Positions 20,501 to 31,631 are shown, counted from the stretch's first letter. The stretch: DNA of 64,000 nt from Corythoichthys intestinalis (GCF_030265065.1 NC_080405.1:14512501-14576500); one strand, 5' to 3'. Notes: a model not told the origin generated them from the letters alone. Translations and numbers: made by a program.

Positions 20501-23474
20501 GCAACATTACCCCATGTGACCCTTCACTTCCAATTTTCTAAAATGGCGACAATCAACAAAAAAAAGTTGACTGCGACAGCTGATGCTTCAAGGATAGGTG
20601 GAAATTGGACTGCTTCTTCACTAAAACACGCAACTACTGTGTCTGCCTCATTTGCAGAGAGTCGCCACTTTTAAAGAGTGAGTTCAATGTGAGACGATAT
20701 TACCAAACAAGACACGCTGACATGTACGACAAGATTTCAGTGAAGATGCGCAGCGAGAAATTGAAGCAACTTGAAGCTAGTTTAATTTCACAGCAGCAGT
20801 ATTTCGAACAGCCCGAGAGTCGAAAGAGAACAGCACAAAGGCTAGTTGCGAGATTGTTGAAATTATTCATTTAAAAAAATATTAAAGCAAATGTGACACA
20901 CAGAATACTTTGCTAAAATTTGCTTCACTATATTGTTCTACGTAAAGGACATCTGCCAAAGTCGGCCCCCCACATTTTTACCACACCAAATCTGGCCCCC
21001 TTTGCAAAAAGTTTGGACACCCCTGATCCAAATGCTCTCTAGCGAACCGCAGACGGGCCTGGACAGGTACTTTCTTAAGCAGGGGGACATATCTGGCAGC
21101 GCAGGATTTGAGTCCCTGGCGGCGCATTGTTACTGATAGTAGCCTTTGTTACTGTGGTCCCAGCTCTCTGTAGGTCATTCAATTGGTCCCCCCGTGTGGT
21201 TCTGGGATTTTTGCTCACCATTCTTGTTATCATTTTGACGCCACGGGGTGAGATCTGGATGGAGCCCCAGATTGAGGGAGATTATCAGTGGTCTTGTATG
21301 TCTTCCATTTTCTAATAATTGATCCCACAGTTGATTTCTTTACACCAAGCGTTTTACCTATTGCAGATTCAGTCTTGCCAGCCTGGTGCTAGGGCTGGGC
21401 GATATGACCTTAAGTACGTATCACGATAAATTGAGCAGATTTACCTCGATAACGATAAATGACGATAAATTCGCCCAAGCGGACTGTTATATAATTTGAA
21501 AATTTGAATCAATGCATTGAATACAAATTTCTCCATTTCTCGTCAAATTTATTTACCAGCTTTCAATTTAACAATTGCACATGCAGTCTAAACATTATTA
21601 AAAAAAAAAAAAAAAATCTTGTAAACAATAATTCTACTGTGAACATTTATAAAAGCTTGTATGACTTGAAAAATGTACAACATTATAAATATCAACATGA
21701 CGACTGTGCAAACATGTAATTCTAACACAAATGACTTGCAGCTTTAACAGTACACTTCAGACAATTTATTAGTAATGGCTGCTGTGACATAATTATTCAA
21801 CACAAGTGTTTACGTCAAGTTTTCAGTTTTTTTTTTCCCGAAACATTTTTTAATACATGCACACACACCCCCACTCTGACACAAACAGATTAAAGCTGTA
21901 TTGCTCTGATGCCAATGAAACATTTAAGGTTTTATGATGGCAGAATAAAGCACACACATACAGAAAAATAGCTGTGGCCATTAAACTGTCATATTATATA
22001 TAGGCTTCACTGTTGGATTATACGTTATGCTGAGTGCTTTACTATCATGAAAGCTTTCAGAGAAATCACACAGATGCCAAATAACGCGACATAATGATTG
22101 CTACATGTCCGTGCCCAGTCCACTCATTAATTTCAGCCATTTCGACAAGGTTAGAGCCGCTATCCGACTCTTTCACGTTCATTTGTAGCCGCTGTTAGCC
22201 GCTAGCGTTAGCCTGTGGCTTGGCTACTATAAGAAAGCGCTGAAAGCATCCTCTCCTGAAATCGTGAGAACCAGGGAGGACAGCGGGTTAAAGCCCGTCT
22301 GGAACCCGCCAAGAGTTTACTTAATGTCGGGTGAAAGTTTGGCGAAGCTAACTTAAGCCCGACTCCATCCCGTTTACTTGTAGCGTTAGCCGCTAGCGTT
22401 AGCCTACCGGGCTTCTCTTTGGCTTCTTGAAAATCACGTGACTCCATACGTAAGCACACTGTTTGCTTTCTTAAAGGGGAATGAACATAGCCGAACAACA
22501 CAGAGTCAAAGCGGGATGAAAAGACTATATTTTCTTGTTTTATTAAATTACCGAATTTGCCGACATGGTCAAAATTACGTCGGTCATCGTGAAGAATTTC
22601 GGTGACGGTAAATTTTCGGTTTACCGTCCTGCTCTACCTGGTGCAGGTCAACAATTTTGTCTCTGGTGTCCTTCGACAGCTCTTTGGTCTTGCCCATAGT
22701 GGAATTTGGAGTGTGACTGACTAACATTGTGGACTGATATCTTTTATACCGATAATGAGTTAAGACAGGTGGCATTAATACAGGTAACGAATAGAGCCTC
22801 GTTAGACTTCGTTAGAAGTTAGACCTCTTTGACAGCCAGAAATCTTGCTTGTTTGTAGGTGACCAAATACTTATTTTCCACTCTAATTTGGAAATAAATT
22901 CTTTAAAAATCAAACAATGTGATTTTCTGTTTTTTTCCCACATTCTGTCTCTCATGGTTGAGGTTTACCCATGTTGACAATTACAGGCCCCTCTAATCTT
23001 TTCAAGTAGGAGAACTTGCACAATTGGTGGTTGACTAAATACTTATTTGCCCCAGTGTATTTGTAACCACACTAGAGACAAAGCAATTTACTACGCTGTC
23101 TCTTTGTGTCAGACCCCAGCTCAAACATCAGATAGTACATCAGAACCGGAAGCCATCACGGCGTCTGTCGACTCTGATGCCCCACCGCGCACTAACTCCC
23201 ACGTCAACTCCTACCGCAACTCTGCTCCCTGCCTGCCACCATATTCGGCCTATGATGCGCAGGTATTGGTTATCCTGGGATGACTAGCATCCAAGTTCTT
23301 TCCACAGACTTCTTTTTCCATTTTTATCAGGGTTCCTATATGTTCGCCGACTCTTCCGGCTTGTCTGATGACTCGCAATCCGGAGCAAGTCACCTGTGGC
23401 CCACCTTGGTTCCTCCTCGCTACTCTCCACCTCACGAGCATCCGGATGACAAGCCACCACCGTACAGCCCCTAG
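5565..23474 (+). CDS. tmem255a: Transmembrane protein 255A (first coding exon not in window)
   Basis: Eight coding exons are visible: 5565-5707, 7998-8060, 12301-12390, 16442-16507, 16600-16688, 19304-19466, 23113-23262 and 23331-23474 (TAG). All have GT-AG borders and compatible phases. They encode about 302 residues; human TMEM255A, as I recall it, has about 349. The first two hydrophobic helices are in exons 1-2 (after FKRRKRKS, then [16 protein letters not shown] and [12 protein letters not shown]), the third in [17 protein letters not shown], the fourth in [16 protein letters not shown]. Between helices 3 and 4 is a cysteine-rich loop ([13 protein letters not shown]). The proline-rich tail ends DDKPPPYSP, a PPxY motif that in this family could bind WW domains. 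Variant residues (NRVE, GGYHEY, DLRPLYA) favour 255A over 255B. The start codon is expected upstream, because the first visible exon begins in mid-codon. Introns are transposon-filled. Function is poorly known; it is a membrane protein. Confidence 0.95.
5910..6885. mobile_element. hAT-like non-autonomous element (CAAGGGCGTAGG ends)
   Basis: Ends are CAAGGGCGTAGGTTTGGTC and ...AAACCTACGCCTTTG. Flanking TCTGAGAC (5902-5909) and TCCAAGAC (6886-6893) match at 6 of 8 bases. The AT-rich interior has no coding frame. A second truncated left end, 'caagggcataggtttgcccc', lies at 7172. It is in the first visible tmem255a intron. Confidence 0.7.
7370..7798. mobile_element. Tigger/pogo-like non-autonomous fragment
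   Basis: The right end 'gtatgtagtggtacaactg' followed by TA, and the upstream 'cgacatacgaccatttcc', resemble Tigger termini. The body from about 7510 is collinear with 24675-24857 plus 25349-25436, so the two are copies of one family. The left limit is uncertain. The reading frame over this stretch is repeat-derived, not a gene. Confidence 0.55.
9479..10322. mobile_element. Nested MITE with CCGTAATTTTCG ends
   Basis: The left end is CCGTAATTTTCGCACTACAA and the right end is ...GGCCTATAGTCCGAAAATTATGG, inverted and followed by TA. The same family, with CCGTATTTTTCGG-type ends and 'ataagtcgca' motifs, occurs at 24859-25346. It holds a smaller MITE at 9924-10225. Confidence 0.65.
9924..10225. 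mobile_element. 302-bp MITE with GGTAACACTTTATTTGACAG ends
   Basis: The termini are inverted copies: GGTAACACTTTATTTGACAGTGG at the left and ...CACTATCAAATAAAGTGTTACC at the right. Internal 'atgacatcagtcataagcatt' mirrors 'atgcttatgacagacgtcat', so most of the element folds back on itself. A second, truncated copy lies at about 9632-9690. Confidence 0.75.
10707..11586. mobile_element. hAT-type element (CAGTGTTGTTTTCG family), copy 3
   Basis: It starts CAGTGTTGTTTTCGTCAACA and ends ...GCTGCTAAAAACAACACTG. Flanking GATCATAC (10699-10706) and GATGATAC (11587-11594) match at 7 of 8 bases. Being uninterrupted at 880 bp, it serves as the template for reading the other two copies. Confidence 0.85.
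13010..13795. repeat. Dispersed repeat, copy 1 of an inverted pair
   Basis: This stretch reappears in inverse orientation at about 38405-39180. Shared blocks include 'gtgaaacatggtaatataac', 'ggccacagccggatttt' and 'caaaagcggttgcgcg'. Both copies have a short open stretch containing a motif like QIHGA.SP.TIFNL, so the parent may have been coding. I do not recognise the family, and no clean termini were found. Confidence 0.5.
14269..15973 (+). mobile_element. Tc1 element, chimera of two Tc1 families
   Basis: Inverted ends CAGTGGGGAGAACAAGTATT and ...AATACTTGTTCTCCACACTG are flanked by TA (14267-14268, 15974-15975). It reads as a fish Tc1 transposase on the + strand: the helix-turn-helix region near 14680-14770, the first catalytic Asp in [12 protein letters not shown] (about 15060-15095), the second in [10 protein letters not shown] (about 15458) and the Glu in [13 protein letters not shown] (about 15550-15590). 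The start ATG is lost and there are at least two frame changes, so it is inactive. Between about 15327 and 15447 a ~120-bp block from a different Tc1 family is present in addition to the resident equivalent (about 15255-15327), so one part of the transposase occurs twice. It lies in the tmem255a intron 12391-16441, in the sense direction. Confidence 0.9.
16844..16959. repeat. Two tandem copies of a 58-bp unit
   Basis: Units 16844-16901 and 16902-16959 both run from 'attaca' through 'tttattttgagtttgcag' to 'gaatgaattag' with a few differences. It lies in the tmem255a intron after 16688. Confidence 0.85.
17696..17736. repeat. GC-rich hairpin
   Basis: The arm GGCGGGGTTGTCGAT (17696-17710) pairs with ATCGGCAACCCCGCC (17722-17736) at 14 of 15 positions around an 11-nt loop. 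It lies in the GC-rich core of the TTAA element. Confidence 0.7.
17991..18133 (-). pseudogene. Possible THAP-type first exon remnant of a transposase
   Basis: On the minus strand an ATG at 18133-18131 opens [11 protein letters not shown], followed by VSLFRF and, in a shifted frame, a stretch containing [14 protein letters not shown], then a good donor (gtgagta) at 17990. The cysteines, the FRF block and the spaced tryptophans resemble the start of THAP zinc fingers, which occur in several DNA-transposon transposases. The frame is broken and the assignment is tentative. Its position next to the right terminal repeat matches where the transposase gene of the large element at 59394 should begin. 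Confidence 0.35.
20294..21025 (+). mobile_element. Truncated hAT element with ZBED/EPM2AIP1-like fragment
   Basis: Ends CAGACATGTCCAAAGTCCGG and ...AAAAAGTTTGGACACCCCTG are inverted. The octamers ATCTAAAC (20286-20293) and ATCCAAAT (21026-21033) match at 6 of 8. A reading frame at 20605-20874 has [20 protein letters not shown] and [15 protein letters not shown], as in the N-terminal BED-finger region of hAT transposases related to EPM2AIP1/GTF2IRD2-type proteins. The rest of the transposase is missing. Confidence 0.75.
21390..22636. mobile_element. Non-autonomous hAT element (TAGGGCTGGGCGATATG ends)
   Basis: It starts TAGGGCTGGGCGATATGACC and ends ...GGTTTACCGTCCTGCTCTA, with a perfect 8-bp duplication CCTGGTGC on both sides (21382-21389, 22637-22644). 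It contains two copies of 'agccgctagcgttagcct' near 22195 and 22390. No transposase is visible. Confidence 0.85.
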
Positions 23475-24034
23475 AGGGCTCTAACATCTCCACGTCTCTC
23501 GCCGGGATCAAACTGTGGGACCTGAGATGGAGGGAGACAACATTGGATACTAAACTTTTAAGTTGAATGGAGCAAAAAGGTAGTCTGAACACTGCTTGCA
23601 TGCTTGGCCTGTACCGTTCAAGCCAATCAAGGACGAGGCAACTTGTTTACAATTGTTCTGCCTTAACGTAAACGGTCTTCCAACACTGCAGCATTCTTTT
23701 CAGATGTTTCCCGTGAAACGCATTGCGATGCTTTTAATGCTTGTTTCTGTTCAACAAGCTGGTCCTTTCCTCAAGGTAATGGTAGACAATGACACCCGAA
23801 GTGTGTAACTAAGGCGCAGTCTACTTAGTAAATTAGTATTGGTGATCATTGCAGAAAATCCTGCTTGATGGATTAAATGTTTTAAATGTTGTCTCATCAG
23901 TTCCTGTTTTCCCTTTCTGGAGAAGCTTTTTTTTTTTTGCTAGCTGTGGGCTCACTTTTTTTATTTAAACTACCATCTCACTTGACCGTGATGGGTGGTT
24001 TGATGTGTACAGAAGTAAAGGTGGTTGTTTCCAA

Positions 24035-24040
24035 AATAAA
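24035..24040 (+). terminator. tmem255a polyadenylation signal
   Basis: AATAAA lies about 560 bp after the tmem255a stop codon, in otherwise unique sequence, followed by a short U-rich stretch at 24066-24080. It is the first plausible signal downstream. Confidence 0.6.
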
Positions 24041-24289
24041 ACTTATTTAACCCTTTCATGCATGATTTTTTTTTTCTTAAATGTTTTTGCTACATTCATG
24101 TAAGACAGTGGTCTCAAACTTGCGGCCCAGTAGCCAATTAGCGGTCTACGGGACAATATTTGGCGACATACAATCGCATTGGCATATGATACTTTCGACG
24201 TCCGACGTAAAATTTGACTCGCTCAAAATACGACAATTTATGACAGCGTCGGAATTTCATTGTTTTCCCACAAGACGGACCGCTGGTGG

Positions 24290-25436
24290 ATTTTCTTGTG
24301 AGAGAAATCAACATGAGTCCCAAAAAGGTTAGTGCAGGTGGTGAAAAAAGGAAAAAAGTGATGCTTAGCATTGAAATTAAGATGGATGATAGAAAAATAC
24401 GAGAAAAGTGTGCGTGTCAGTGAACTGGCTCCATAATACAGTCAAAATACGTCTAGGAACTCAACGGTCCTTCTCCCATCTCCGTTCGCTAGTCTTTCTT
24501 AGTGAAGGTGACAATTATAATTATTGTAGCATTAGCAATGGAGTCGCCATCTTTGTCGGGTTTTTAATCATTTATATCGTCCGCCGTAGCCGACGCCAGC
24601 AACAACATAAAAAGAGAAAGTAAAAACACTTCCACACCTTCCTCACGTTCAGGAACAGCTTGCAAATAACAACCACCACATTAGAACCTGATTCTTTACA
24701 TAATTATTACAATGTTATTACATTTTTATACATTATTATTATTATTATGATTTGTATCTATAATTTATTTGTTTTTCTATGTGTAATTGTTATTTGTAAT
24801 TGTACCAGCAGTATTTATCAGGGATTTAGCATAGGTTTTTGGACTGTGGGACGAATCTATTTTTCAAACTATAAGTCGCAGTTTTTTTCATAGTTTGGCT
24901 GGTGGTGTGACTTAAACTCTGGAGCGACTTATGTGTGAAAATATTAACTCATTATCAATCATTTCACATATTATTTTGATATTTTGGAGTGACACTGATG
25001 GTTTGGTAAACTTGTGAGCATGTTCTTTACGCTATAGTTATCTTAAAAACACTTAATAGCTATGTTACGTTAACATACCAGCTACGTTCGTATTTCGTTG
25101 TTCATGCATTATGTAACATTATCATACTGTACACTTATTCAGCATGTTTTTCTTTATTGTATTTTATTTTTAAATTGCCTTTTAAGATGACATATCAGTT
25201 CTATGTGTTGGATTTTATCAAGTAAATTTCCCTCAAAAATGCGATTTATACTCCAGTGCGACTTATATGTTTTTTTTCCTCTTCATTGCACATTTTTGGG
25301 CTGGTGCGACTTATACTCAGGTGCGACTTATATTCCGAAAAATACGGTATGATGTATTCTTATGGGAACATACAACCATTTCAACTTACAAACCAGGTCC
25401 GGGAACAAATTAAATTCATATGTCGACGTACCACTG
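24290..25436 (+). mobile_element. Tigger/pogo-like element with transposase N-terminus
   Basis: An ATG at about 24313 opens MSPKKVSAGGEKRKKVM followed by SIEIKMD, like the N-terminus of Tigger/pogo transposases (CENP-B-type DNA-binding region). The frame breaks soon after. The right part is collinear with the copy at 7370-7798 and ends '...tcgacgtaccactg' + TA at 25436. A MITE at 24859-25346 interrupts it. The left limit is uncertain. Confidence 0.55.
24859..25346. mobile_element. MITE with CCGTATTTTTCGG-type ends
   Basis: The left end reads 'tatttttcaaactataagtc' and the right end '...gcgacttatattccgaaaaa' then 'tacgg', inverted. Repeated 'gtgcgacttata' blocks are typical of this fish MITE. 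It interrupts the Tigger-like element; the uninterrupted copy at 7370-7798 shows the empty site. Confidence 0.6.
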
Positions 25437-25875
25437 TATTAGTGTTGCTCGCATGTATTTTACGTACAATGTAAAACGTAAATAAAATTAATGAATTAGT
25501 TGAAGGACCTGTTTTGAGAAAAAAATAATAAAAGAATTTTAATAGAAATAAATTTTTGAAAAATTAAAAAAACAAATATGAATAATAAAAATATAAATCA
25601 TTCTCAGTAAAGAAAAATTCAAAACAAGTTGTAATGAACTGAGAAAAAGAATAAAGATTAAAAATTCAAATAAGTGTGGCCCCTGTGTATTTTTGCGCTA
25701 GGAATTTTAATGAATTATTTTATTAATCTCTTATGTCCTCACACAAGCTTAATTCTTTGGTTGGGCGAATTGGACATTTATTACCATTAATAGGTATTTT
25801 CAAAATCAAATTTTTTTTTTCAATTTTGATAACTACTCACATACTCACTGACCTGGGCTGGCAGTGAATGACTTA

Positions 25876-27466
25876 CAGTGCCTTGCAAAAGTATTCGGCC
25901 CCCTTGAACCTTGCAACCTTTCGCCACATTTCAGGCTTCAAACATAAAGATATAAAATTTTATTTTTTTGTCAAGAATCAACAACAAGTGGGACACAATC
26001 GTGAAGTGGAACAAAATTTATTGGAAAATTTCAACTTTTGAAAAGTGGGGCGTGCAATATTATTCGGCCCCCTTGCGTTAATACTTTGTAGCGCCACCTT
26101 TTGCTCCATTTACAGCTGCAAGTCGCTTGGGGTATGTTTCTATCAGTTTTGCACATCGAGAGACTGACATTCTTGCCCATTCTTCCTTGCAAAACAGCTC
26201 GAGCTCAGTGAGGTTGGATGGAGAGTGTTTGTGAACAGCAGTCTTCAGCTCTTTCCGTAGATTCTCGATTGGATTCAGGTCTGGACTTTGACTTGGCCAT
26301 TCTAACACCTGGATACGTTTATTTTTGAACCATTCCATTGTAGATTTGGCTTTATGTTTTGGATCATTGTCCTGTTGGAAGATAAATCTCCGTCCCAGTC
26401 TCAGGTCTTGTGCAGATACCAACAGGTTTTCTTCCAGAATGTTCCTGTATTTGGCTGCATCCATCTTCCCATCAATTTTAACCATCTTCCCTGTCCCTGC
26501 TGAAGAAAAGCAGGCCCAAACCATGATGCTGCCACCACCATGTTTGACAGTGGGGATGGTGTGTTCAGGGTGATGAGCTGTGTTGCTTTTACGCCAAACA
26601 TATCGTTTTGCATTGTGGCCAAAAAGTTCCATTTTGGTTTCATCTGACCAGAGCACCTTCTTCCAGATGTTTGGTGTGTCTCCCAGGTGGCTTGTGGCAA
26701 ACTTTAAATGAGACTTTTTATGGATATCTTTGAGAAATGGCTTTCTTCTTGCCACTCTTCCATAAAGGCCAGATTTGTGCAGTGTACAGACTCTCCCACC
26801 TCTGCTGTAGATCTCTGCAGTTCATCCTGAGTGATCATGGGCCTCTTGGCTGCATCTCTGATCAGTTTTCTCCTTGTTTGAGAAGAAAGTTTGGAAGGAC
26901 GGCCGGGTCTTGGTAGATTTGCAGTGGTCTGATGCTCCTTCCATTCCAATATGATGGCTTGCACAGTGCTCCTTGAGATGTTTAAAGCTTGGGAAATCTT
27001 TTTGTATCCAAATCCGGCTTTAAACTTCTCCACAACAGTATCTCGGACCTGCCTGGTGTGTTCCTTGGTTTTCATAATGCTCTCTGCACTTTAAACAGAA
27101 CCCTGAGACTATCACAGAGCAGGTGCATTTATACGGAGACTTGATTACACACAGGTGGATTCAATTTATCATCATCGGTCATTTAGGACAACATTGGATC
27201 ATTCAGAGATCCTCACTGAACTTCTGGAGTGAGTTTGCTGCACTGAAAGTAAAGGGGCCGAATAATATTGCACGCCCCACTTTTCAGTTTTTTATTTGTT
27301 AAAAAAGTTTAAATTATCCAATAAATGTTGTTCCACTTCACGATTGTGTCCCACTTGTTGTTGATTCTTGACAAAAAAATTAAATTTCACATCTTTATGT
27401 TTGAAGCCTGAAATGTGGCGAAAGGTTACAAGATTCAAGGGGGCCGAATACTTTTGCAAGGCACTG
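25876..27466 (-). mobile_element. Nearly intact Tc1-family element with long inverted ends
   Basis: Ends CAGTGCCTTGCAAAAGTATT and the exact inverse are flanked by TA (25874-25875, 27467-27468); the inverted repeats extend for about 200 bp. The minus-strand transposase opens with MKTKEHTRQVRDTVVEKF at 27075, with a helix-turn-helix (GYKKISQALNISRSTVQ). The second frame, 26755-26078, carries LWSDETKMELFG, FQQDNDPKHKAKS and [13 protein letters not shown], the DDE catalytic residues, and ends GGATKY. The two frames overlap near 26750, where about 20 expected codons (a ...HRTTISR-like stretch) are shortened by a small deletion that shifts frame. This is the only obvious lesion, so the copy is young. 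It is intergenic between tmem255a and zbtb33. Confidence 0.9.
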
Positions 27467-27468
27467 TA

Positions 27469-28899
27469 ACCTTAACTTTTGAATAGCTGTCCACTCTAGT
27501 GACAACTGCCCCTGAAAGGCTTTAATTTTTTTTGGTAATAGTATTTATAATATAGTTTGTATTTTATATAAGAATAAAAAAAGTACAGTACTGTATTTGT
27601 GATTTATTAGAATGTATTGTCACTACATTGAATTGGTTTAAAAAAAAAAAAAAAAAAAGACAATAATTTCACATATCGCCAATCATTTATGATACAATAT
27701 ACTGTATCGCCTACTAAAATTAGTTATCGCAATAGACCTACTGAAGACTGTTGAAAAATGTGTTGTTCCGTCTCTGTGCGTTGTAGTAGGCCTATCAAGT
27801 GTCCCCCCTGTGGTTGGGCATCACTGATTTAGTCTCTAATGTTAGCTTCTCAATGTTAGCCACATTTTGTGGCGTACAAGCAGCAATAGGGAATTCAGTA
27901 ATCTACAGGTAAAATAAAATGAAACATGGACTGTCGTCATTTATTACCACGGTAAGATTATCTTGATTTGGGTTGTTTTAAAGTGTGAAATCTGTGGAGA
28001 GATGTTATTCGGCTCCAAACTCTACTTATTGTATTGTCACTCAGTGATACTCAGAAAAGACGAAATTAGCTGGAGTAGTCAGTAGGGAATTGCAGAAAAA
28101 GGAGGCATGAAAACTCATACAGAGCCTTTAAAAGAATAAATACAATAGCAATTGAATAAGATGGAAAGTTAAAAAAAATAACTTTGCCACATTGTTTTAG
28201 TTATTTTAATCTTTTTGAAAATGGTCTGCACACAAAATTGCAAGGACAAAAGGCACAGGTAGATTTAGTTTTTTACACTTGTCAGATGTTTGTTACTGTA
28301 CAAACCAGATTCTCAGGCCTGCTGAGACGTACTTTTCCTGTATTGCCATTAAAATTTGTTTCGTGCAATGAACACATTTGAGGTTTCTTTTGCACTTATT
28401 TTCTTGCTAAAAAGTGTACTCAACATTCCTGTTGATCCAAAAGTCCTATGCTAGTTATTCATACACAATGTCCATTTCTTTTGAACAATTAATCTGGCTG
28501 TTTTTTTTTTTTTTTTTTTGCCTTATTGCACACATTTCATGTCTGCGCACAAGCTGACATGTGACAGGGGATGGTAAACATATTTAATCCTGCAGTTTGT
28601 GGGGCTGTGCATGTGATATTCTTCAAAGAAAGGAAAAAAAAAACCAAGTAAACTCTGTGCCCTTTCTTGAGTAACCATATAGGGGCTCGATTAACACTAC
28701 AGTTATTCTTTGTAAAATTCGAAATGCCTACTTCACCTAAAAGTTACTTGAAATTTTGCTTTGTAGCTACAAATGAAAGGAAAATTCATAACATTTTGTT
28801 GTAAACCTCTTTAGTGCAATATGCAATTGATTTTACATGAAATTAATCAATTTGACCAAATGTGTACTTGAAATATACCCTATGCACATTGCTTATAAT
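27469..28899. other. Intergenic stretch without recognised features
   Basis: AT-rich sequence with A- and T-runs (27640-27658, 28501-28520). A short fragment 'ggttgggcatcactg' near 27815 also occurs at 42709 and resembles a hAT end. Nothing coding is recognised. Confidence 0.5.
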
Positions 28900-30170
28900 C
28901 AGTGTACGCGTTACTGTAATCCGGTTACTTTCCTCAGTAACGAGTAATCTAATGCTTTCATTTTTCCAAACCAAAAATCTGATTAAAGTTAGTTTCCATA
29001 GCGCCTGTGCGTTTCTATTTTGTTAAAACCTCCTAATGTATGTAGAATGAAGAATATTGTAGTCATGTACGAAGAGAATTTTGAATAGAAAATATAAAGG
29101 TGTCCGCTATATGTTCGTTTCCGTGGTAACTGCTCACAGTTCCTCCCTGTTTTGGTCTCGAGTCACACGCACCAAGTGTTTTGGGACTGAGAAAGGCGTG
29201 TGCCAACGCGGGTGCAGATTCGAGCCGAGTACAGCCACCTATTGAGATGTGCAGGGTAATGTTGATCTGTGTACGTCCATGAACGAACGTATTTTTCCTT
29301 CACTCTGAAGGGTTCCAGCGACAGGTTGGACCCCCTACATGTGCGGCCGTTTCGTAGCTTTGCCATTGCAACGCAGGGTAGTCATGGCTTCAAGTTGGCA
29401 AGCTTTGTTTACATCATATTCGTGTTCAACATTCATGCCGTGAGGTGACATGTTCGTTTAGCATCTTTGGGATGTGTTGTAAGTCAGATGGAGTGTAAAG
29501 TGCTTTGTTGCCGCCACGTTTTGTGGCCAAATTGACCGCATGTGTGTACGGCTGACTTCCAGGTTGTGGCCACCCCCACCTTTGTGTTTATTGCACTGTG
29601 CAATTCATTTGAGTGTTGTTGATTATCGTGCAGTAAATTGGAATTGTTTTACATTGGCACTGATACAGTATGATGTTAAACCCTAAACCCATCCATCCAT
29701 CCATTTTCCATGCCGCTTTTCCTCACCCTAACCCGAAATTAAGAATTTTTGACATTAGGCTTAATCTTCTAGTTAGCGGAGGCTTAATTAGTCAGTGGAG
29801 TTGATTTCAACAAATTCCATGCAGTTTGTCAGTTATTTGTTAGTTTCAGGGCTCCGGAGTGGCTAAGCTAGCATGTGCCAACGGTGGTTGAACTACTCAA
29901 TCGACTAATTTAACGAAGATTAAGCCTTATGTGAAAAATTCTGACCTTCCCCTTTAAATTCAATCATCGGAAAGCCAATTACATGCAATATTTTTGTTGT
30001 CATTCTTATGTTGAGGCGGCAGAGGGAGAAAAATGGGTAAAAAGTAACTGATAAATTACTTTTAAAGTAACTTAGTTACTTTGATAATAACCAGTAACTA
30101 GATTACTTTTTTGAGGTGTAATCAGTTATCTAAGTAAATTGCTTTTTCCAAGTAATCTGTGACAACGCTA
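28900..30170. mobile_element. hAT-type element with perfect target duplication
   Basis: It is flanked by identical CTTATAAT octamers (28892-28899 and 30171-30178). Ends are CAGTGTACGCGTTACTG and ...AATCTGTGACAACGCTA, with subterminal 'gttacttt' and 'agtaactagattac' motifs as in the common fish 'CAGTGTTGTCACAGATTAC' family. An inner inverted-repeat element occupies about 29741-29945. The interior is otherwise non-coding. Confidence 0.85.
29741..29945. mobile_element. Small MITE nested in a hAT element
   Basis: 'aagaatttttgacattaggc' at the left is mirrored by '...gccttatgtgaaaaattctg' at the right, about 205 bp overall. 'ttaatctt' and 'aagattaa' follow inside. No clear target duplication was found. 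Confidence 0.6.
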
Positions 30171-31631
30171 CTTATAATACAAAAAAATAAATGTGCGAGT
30201 TGGAACTTGATACCTAAAAAGAAAAAAAACTGGTGACAATGTGTCTCTGCAAACAGGCTCTCATGCCTGGTTACTTCTTGATCATATTTTAAAACGGTTA
30301 ACATCTATTTACATTTCTAGGAAACATTGTTTTTCTGAACTGTTTGGAAAGTGAATCTGGTTCTTTTGACTACAGCCTGACTACGAAATGACTGAATTCA
30401 CTTTTATAAAATTCTAATGGTTAAAAATGTGTTTTAAATAGTGAAGCAACATCACGAAACAAAGCAAGTTAAAACTGTAAAAGAATAATTTATTATCGTC
30501 CAAATTTAAATCGTAAAGACAGAAGGGGACATTTTCAATACGGCAACAACAGGTAAAAAAGAAGAGCAAAAAAAGACATTACTCACAAATTCATACTGTA
30601 CATCCGCCGCACACAGTGATAATCTGTTCATTGTCGTTGACAGCACTACTAGGTTTACCCACCACTACACTCAGACACAGTGAATAGTCAATGAAGGAGT
30701 CCAAACTAAGAGCAACAAGAGAATCCAATGATAAAATACTACCGGTAAGTGCTAACTTTCTAAGTGTTGACTCCCTCTAAAGCATGTAACATATACATTT
30801 GGCCTTGAGAAACAGAACAAATAAAACTTAAACTGCCTAAGCCAACTTTAAATACCTTCAATGAAACCCATGTTTGGGCTTGCAAAAATTAGAATAAAAA
30901 TACATTTGTATTCATGGTATTTGTGCAAAGATGAGCGTTATCAACCAAGGAATGTGGAGTGATAGCAGAAATCATTTGCATTTTTTTTGAAAAATCACAT
31001 TCCAAACCCTAATTCACGGTTACAATAACTTTCTGGAGCTGAACTTATCAGAAAATTATTAACCACAAAGTATTTCATTATTCACCTAAGTGTAGGCCTG
31101 AACGATATTGGAAAAAACTATCATTGTAATTTTTGGGGGGTTATATTGCGATATTATATTGCGATATTAAAAGAAGAAGACTTTTCACTTTTCACCAGAT
31201 AACTTGAATAGCTCTTTTTGGATAGACCTGAATGATATTGGAAAATATTAACATTGCGATATATGTTGGCAAGGCTCCACACTTACTTTTTGCATTGGTT
31301 GCACTGGTTCACCTTTAACGCCATCGTTTTAATCAGTCTCCATAACATTCATATAATTCAATAATCTTCTGAACCGCCTATCCTCACAAGGGTTGCGGGG
31401 GTGCTGAGATCTAGCACAGATAACTCCAGGCGGAAGGCAAGTACACCCTGAACTGGTTGCCAGAATAGCATAGAAAAATGCTTGTCTTTATTGAATGCTT
31501 CATTGAGTGAGTCCACTCAAATTCACTCACACTTTTGACGCTCACACTGCCGACAACAGCCTCTCACTTACACAATGATTTGCCAGAGCACACTACCACT
31601 AGTGTGTAACAAGCTAAACGATGATTAACAC

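Larger units (their letters stand above)
19490..23057 (-). mobile_element. Tc1 element split by two hAT insertions
   Basis: The left end GGGGCAAATAAGTATTTAG and right end ...CTAAATACTTATTTGCCCCAGTG are inverted. TA flanks lie at 19488-19489 and 23058-23059. The transposase is on the minus strand: the C-terminal part is open over 19686-20069 ([23 protein letters not shown]), the middle part over 20091-20285 ([12 protein letters not shown]), and the N-terminal part continues in 21034-21381 and 22645-22760. Insertions at 20294-21025 and 21390-22636 separate the parts. Without them the element is about 1.57 kb, normal for Tc1. It lies antisense in the tmem255a intron 19467-23112. Confidence 0.9.

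Noticed and set aside
22208-22501. 97-codon minus-strand frame
   Set aside because: Inside the hAT element 21390-22636; no transposase similarity and it spans its repeated motifs.
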